From: Septoria linicola | Lineage: Eukaryota > Ascomycota > Dothideomycetes > Mycosphaerellales > Mycosphaerellaceae | Length of the DNA: 64,000 nucleotides | Direction: 5' to 3' | Assembly (NCBI GenBank): GCA_024114885.1 | Contig: CP099418.1 | Span: forward strand, 3,224,001-3,288,000 | Part shown: piece by piece, positions 59,366-64,000 of the stretch | Position numbering within the stretch: the first letter of the stretch is position 1 | How the letters are laid out: the number at the start of each line of letters is the position of its first letter | Notes under the pieces: generated by a model | Database searches by the model: none | Told to the model about the DNA's origin: nothing | What the model saw: only the letters and a program-made list of their open reading frames with translations | Position numbers and translations under genes: made by a program

Positions 59366-62300
59366 ATGGAGGAGACGACATACATGCATGCTCTCGCATT
59401 CGGAGATCAGACCTTCGACTGCAGCGAAGCAGTGTCGCAGCTGCTGCGTGGGCACGATGATGCGCTCCTTGTCGACTTCCTAGAACGAGCGTGCGGGACA
59501 CTGAAGGCAGAGGTCAGCAAGTTGAGCAGCGAACAGCAACAACAGACGCCCCGGTTCACCACGCTCTCTGATCTTGTGCCATACTACCGCGCTCGTACAC
59601 TCAACCCGGCGCTGGTGCAGGCTTTGACCTGCGTGGCGCAGCTGGGACTGTTCATCCGCGAGCACAGCAGCGGCCAAAGACCATATCCTACAGCATCAGA
59701 CAGCTGCTTGACAGGCGTCTGCACGGGCGCTCTGGCCGCCGTGGCCGTGAGCTGTGCCATCAGCGTCACGAATCTCATCCCACTCGCTCTTCACACCATC
59801 ACGGTGGCATTCCGTCTGGGTGCTCGATCATGGGAGCTGGGATCAAGCATCGCCGGCAACACCATCGACGCCCATGGTTGCTACGCCTCCTGGACATCCG
59901 CTGTGGCCGGCATCAGTGCAGATGCTCTGCAGGAGAAGATCTCAGCGTATGTCGTTGCTCGAGGCATGTCGCCCTTGTCGGCACCGCACGTGTCGGCCAG
60001 GGTCAGCTCTTCGGCTTGTTCCGTCTCGGCGCCTCCTTCCATCCTCGACGCGTTCTTGACTACACTCTCACGTCCGGTCGTCACGACGCGACTGTCCATC
60101 ACGGCGCCATACCACGCTGCGCACCTCTTCGGTCCCAGCGATGTCGACCATGTCGTCGAGGCATACCTGCCCAGTAGTGTCACATGGCCTCGTGCTCGCA
60201 TCCCCATCATCTCCTTCGCAAGGACTGGGCCGGGTGCATCCGATCACTCTGATGCATCAACGACATTCAAGGCCGCCTTGATCGAGGCAGTGCGAGATTG
60301 CTTGATCCGGCCCATTGCCTTGGACCGCATGGCTGTGAGCATCGCTAATCATGCAAAGGCTTGTGGCAAGACTTATGTCGTGCCATATCCGGTTGCGCTC
60401 TCCTTTGCAGATCGTCTAGGTCCGCAGGTGAACAGCCATCTCGCAGGCGTGTCGTCGCCAGCATCGCTGTCAGAGTCTCACTTCTCACAGTCAACAGCTA
60501 GTCATAGTCGCCCAAAGGCTCGGTCGCCAATCGCCATCATCGCCGCCTCTGGCCGCTTCCCTTCTGCACCAAGCATGGACAGGTTTTGGGACGTGCTCGT
60601 CAATGGTATCGACACGCACGAGATTGTCCCTCCATCACGCTGGAATGCGGCTGCGCATGTATCTAGTGATCCCAAAGCCAAGAATGTATCGGGCACTGGC
60701 TTTGGTTGTTGGTTGCACGAAGCAGGGCTGTTTGATGCGGCATATTTCAACATGTCGTAAGTTGAGAACGCGCTTCCCGTAATTTAGCAGTCTACTGACC
60801 TGGCTGCTTGTGACTTCAGTCCACGCGAAGCGCCCCAGGTCGATCCAGCTCAGCGCTTAGCACTACTCACAGCTGCAGAGGCACTTGAGCAGGCCGGTAT
60901 CGTTCCCGATCGAACATCTTCAACACAGAAGAATAGAGTTGGAGTCTGGTATGGCGCGACAAGTAATGACTGGATGGAAACCAACAGCGCACAAAACATT
61001 GACACATATTTCATCCCTGGTAGGTACTCTTGGATCTAACAATTTGGTCATGCACTACATCTACATCGGCCGTCCCGTTCGAGATTACACTGACGCCAAC
61101 AGGTGGAAATCGCGCTTTCATCCCGGGTCGGGTCAACTACCATTTCAAGTTCTCCGGCCCATCGTATACTATTGATACGGCTTGCAGCTCCAGTCTAGCC
61201 GCGTTGCATCTGGCATGCAATGCTCTGTGGCGCGGCGAAGTCGACACTGCCATCGTTGGCGGGACGAACGTGCTCACAAACCCTGACATGACTGCCGGAC
61301 TGGATCGTGGCCACTTCCTCTCACGTACTGGCAACTGCAAAACATTTGGTAGGTCCAGACACACACGTTGCATCCTGTCAGATTGACGAAAGACATGGCG
61401 AGGTGTGGTACTGAGATGGCTTGTTTGCTAATTCACGGAACAGACGACAATGCCGACGGTTATTGCCGTGGTGAGGCTGTCGTCACCCTCATCTTGAAGC
61501 GTCTCCCGGATGCACAAGCCGATAGTGATCCTATCCAGGCATGCATTCTTGGTGTGGCCACCAACCACTCAGCGGAGGCTGAATCGATCACTCGGCCCCA
61601 TGCTGGAGCGCAGCAAGACTTGTTCGAGCAAGTCCTGACTGATACTGGCGTCAGCGCTAACGACATATCCTACTGCGAAATGCATGGTACTGGTACACAG
61701 GCTGGCGACTCTGGCGAGACGACATCAGTCGTTGGGACACTTGCTCCTCTGAACCGTGCTGGCAATGCTGTACGGCCGGCAGATCAGAAGCTTCACATTG
61801 GTGCTGCCAAGTCCAACGTGGGACATGGAGAGGCAGCTGCAGGTGTGACGAGCCTGGCAAAGGTGCTTCTCATGCTCAAACACTCTAAGATCCCGCCCCA
61901 TGCCGGTATCAAAACTAAGCTCAACCATCGGCTGCCTGATCTAGATGCTCGCAATACACACATTGCAAGGAAGGAGACGTCTTGGCCACGGCCCAATGAA
62001 GGCAAGCGTCGAGTTCTGCTCAACAACTTTTCTGCTGCAGGAGGAAACACATGTCTCGTGCTTGAAGATGCTCCCGAGAATAACAACATACAGCAAGCTG
62101 ATCCGAGGACGCACCACATAGTCAGCGTCTCTGCGAAGACTTCGGAGTCCATGGCCAGCAATCTGGAAAACATGATTGCCTGGATCGACGGTCAGGCAGA
62201 GAGTACACCCGTCCTGCTTCCACAGTTGTCCTACACCACGACGGCGAGGAGGGTTCACTATAGACATCGGGCTGTCGCTACCGGCTCCAACCTTTCTCAG

Positions 62301-64000
62301 ATTAGGTCAGCACTACAGGAACAACTCGATCGTCAAATCGCAGGCGAGAAAAGTATTCCACACCCACCCAAAGGCCCTAGCTTTGTCTTTGGTTTTACAG
62401 GGCAAGGCTCGTCGTTCGCTGGGATGGGAGCTGATCTCTATCAACACATCTCCTCCTTCCGGACTGACATCTTCCGATACGATGAGATCTGTACACGGAT
62501 GCAGCTGCCGTCGATCATCGCCATGTTTGAGGGTGAGGAGTCGTTCTCGACGGCCTCTCCCACCGTGCAGCAGCTCACCCACACCTGCTTCCAGATGGCA
62601 CTCTTCCGTCTCTGGACAAGTCTTGGTGTACAGCCCAAAGCTGTCGTCGGCCATAGTCTAGGTGAATATGCTGCGCTCTATGCAGCTGGCGCATTGTCAC
62701 AAGTGGACGTTATCCACCTAGTTGGACAGCGAGCAAAATTGATGGAGCAACACTTAAGACCAGGTATGATCTTTCAACCCAACCATGAATAATTGCTGAC
62801 TCATATCCACCAGGCACTCATGCGATGCTCGTAGTGCGTGCTAAGGAAGACGCTATCATTGCCGCTATGGCTGGACCGCCAGGCACAACTTATGAGTTCT
62901 CTTGTCGCAATGGTGACCAGCGTATGGTTCTTGGCGGCACAATTGAGCAGATGAAGCACGCGAGAACCTCGCTCGAGGCCAACAACATCCGTTGCCAGTA
63001 TCTTGATACGCCAATGGCATTTCACACTTCTCAGGTTGACCCGATATTGGAAGAGTTCTCGAAAATCACCGCCAGACATCACATCAAGACTCCCGAGATC
63101 CCGATTATTTCCGCGACTTATGGACGAGTCCTTCGTCATGAAGATGATTTCGAAGTAGACTACTTCGTCAAACACTGCCGGAATTCTGTCAACATGGTAG
63201 ATGCCCTGGCAGATGCCGTCAAGCAAAATTTGCTAGACAAGACCATGATTGGACTAGAGATTGGTCCGACGGCGGTTGTGACTCAGCTCGTAAAGGAGGC
63301 TGTCAGTCCAACTATGCAGGCCTATGCTGTTGTGAGTAAAGGCAAGGACTCTTGGCACCTCATGACCCATGCACTTTCTCGGATGTACCTTGCAGGAGCC
63401 AACATCGAATGGTCGCGATATCATCGAGACTTCGCTGGTGCTCACAAGGTCCTCGAGCTACCGGCGTACGCCTGGACTCTCAAGGAATACTGGTTGCAAT
63501 ATGTCCATGATTGGTCTTTGAGGAAAGGTGAAGCACCTCTGTTTATCACGTCACCAAGTCTGGAATCTTCCTCGATACACAAAGTTGTAGCCAATACAAT
63601 CACCGCCGGCGGCGATGGAGAGCTCATCGTAGACGCCGATCTCAGCCGGGAGGACCTCCATCCGATGGTGCAAGGACATCAAGTTTATGGAGTGCCACTC
63701 TGTACGCCGTCCGTGTATGCTGACGTTGCATTGACTCTTGGAGAGCACATCAAGCAGGTCACAGCCTCGAGCGGCACATCTCACACGGCTGTGGAGGTAG
63801 CCGAGATGAACATACAAAGTGCTTTGGTCGCCAATAACACGGGTAAGGTACAGATGCTCCGTACTTCTGCGAGATTTGACCACAAGTCGATGACCGCTAC
63901 ATGCACTTTCTCGAGTGTAACAGTAAGTAGTCTCTCCGCTCTGGAGAATGGAAGGCGATTACTGACGATTCTGCAGGAGGATGGTAGCAAGGTCATCGAG
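59366..64000 (+). CDS. CTB1: Non-reducing polyketide synthase, CTB1-like, cut by the window edge
   Basis: Six exons are visible (59366-60756, 60820-61019, 61103-61348, 61444-62763, 62814-63922, 63977 onward), all in phase, giving 1430 residues to the edge. Domains in order: starter-unit ACP transacylase with active Cys119 ([11 protein letters not shown]); ketosynthase with [13 protein letters not shown] (Cys about 558), [11 protein letters not shown] and [11 protein letters not shown]; malonyl-ACP transacylase with [11 protein letters not shown] (Ser about 1017); and the start of the product-template domain with [14 protein letters not shown] (His about 1335). ACP and thioesterase should follow outside. 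The start at 59366 opens directly into SAT sequence. With the CTB3-like fusion next door it should make a nor-toralactone-type heptaketide; chain length is inferred from context. Confidence 0.95.

Overview
The window looks like nuclear DNA of a filamentous ascomycete, most likely a Dothideomycete. Genes lie on both strands, are interrupted by short introns (about 45-75 bp, GT..AG with CTAAC/CTGAC-like branch sites) and include fungal housekeeping genes (TRM8-type tRNA methyltransferase, SNF2 ATPase, homeobox factor). The gene content on the right resembles the cercosporin/perylenequinone (CTB) clusters of Cercospora, Elsinoe, Parastagonospora and Cladosporium relatives. The exact species cannot be told from the sequence.

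Layout. (1) 1-14.4 kb is an accessory left arm: a partial secreted lactonase-like protein, an AflR-type Zn2Cys6 regulator (TF1), an asaB-family non-heme iron oxygenase, two tandem paralogous small proteins of unknown function, a P450, a ferric-reductase-type oxidoreductase and a secreted heme-thiolate peroxidase. (2) 14.9-31.7 kb is a housekeeping-like block: polyQ homeobox factor, cytosolic phospholipase A2-like gene with an apparent frameshift, TRM8, SNF2 ATPase, mitochondrial membrane protein, kinase-like/PHD protein. (3) 31.8-64 kb is a perylenequinone-type cluster: laccase (CTB12-like) and fasciclin (CTB11-like) head to head, EthD protein (CTB10-like), a phenylalanine ammonia-lyase and an acyl-CoA ligase head to head, three more AflR-type regulators (TF2-TF4), FAD monooxygenase (CTB7-like), BBE-type FAD oxidase (CTB5-like), O-methyltransferase/FAD-monooxygenase fusion (CTB3-like), and a non-reducing PKS (CTB1-like) that runs off the right edge inside its product-template domain.

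How the genes fit together. By analogy with cercosporin, the PKS would make a nor-toralactone-type polyketide. The CTB3-like fusion would methylate it and oxidatively convert it to a naphthalene, and the flavoenzymes would oxidise it further. The laccase/fasciclin pair would couple two halves into a perylenequinone. The additional PAL and CoA ligase, absent from the known cercosporin gene set, suggest a branch making cinnamoyl- or benzoyl-CoA. That fits aromatic-ester perylenequinones of the calphostin/cladochrome type. This product assignment is inference; the acyltransferase it needs, and the CTB2, CTB4 and CTB6 equivalents, are not in the window and could lie to the right.

The four AflR-type regulators form two paralogous pairs (TF1/TF4 and TF2/TF3). 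TF1 sits about 46 kb away from TF4, on the far side of the housekeeping block, so the left and right arms may belong to one dispersed or rearranged locus.
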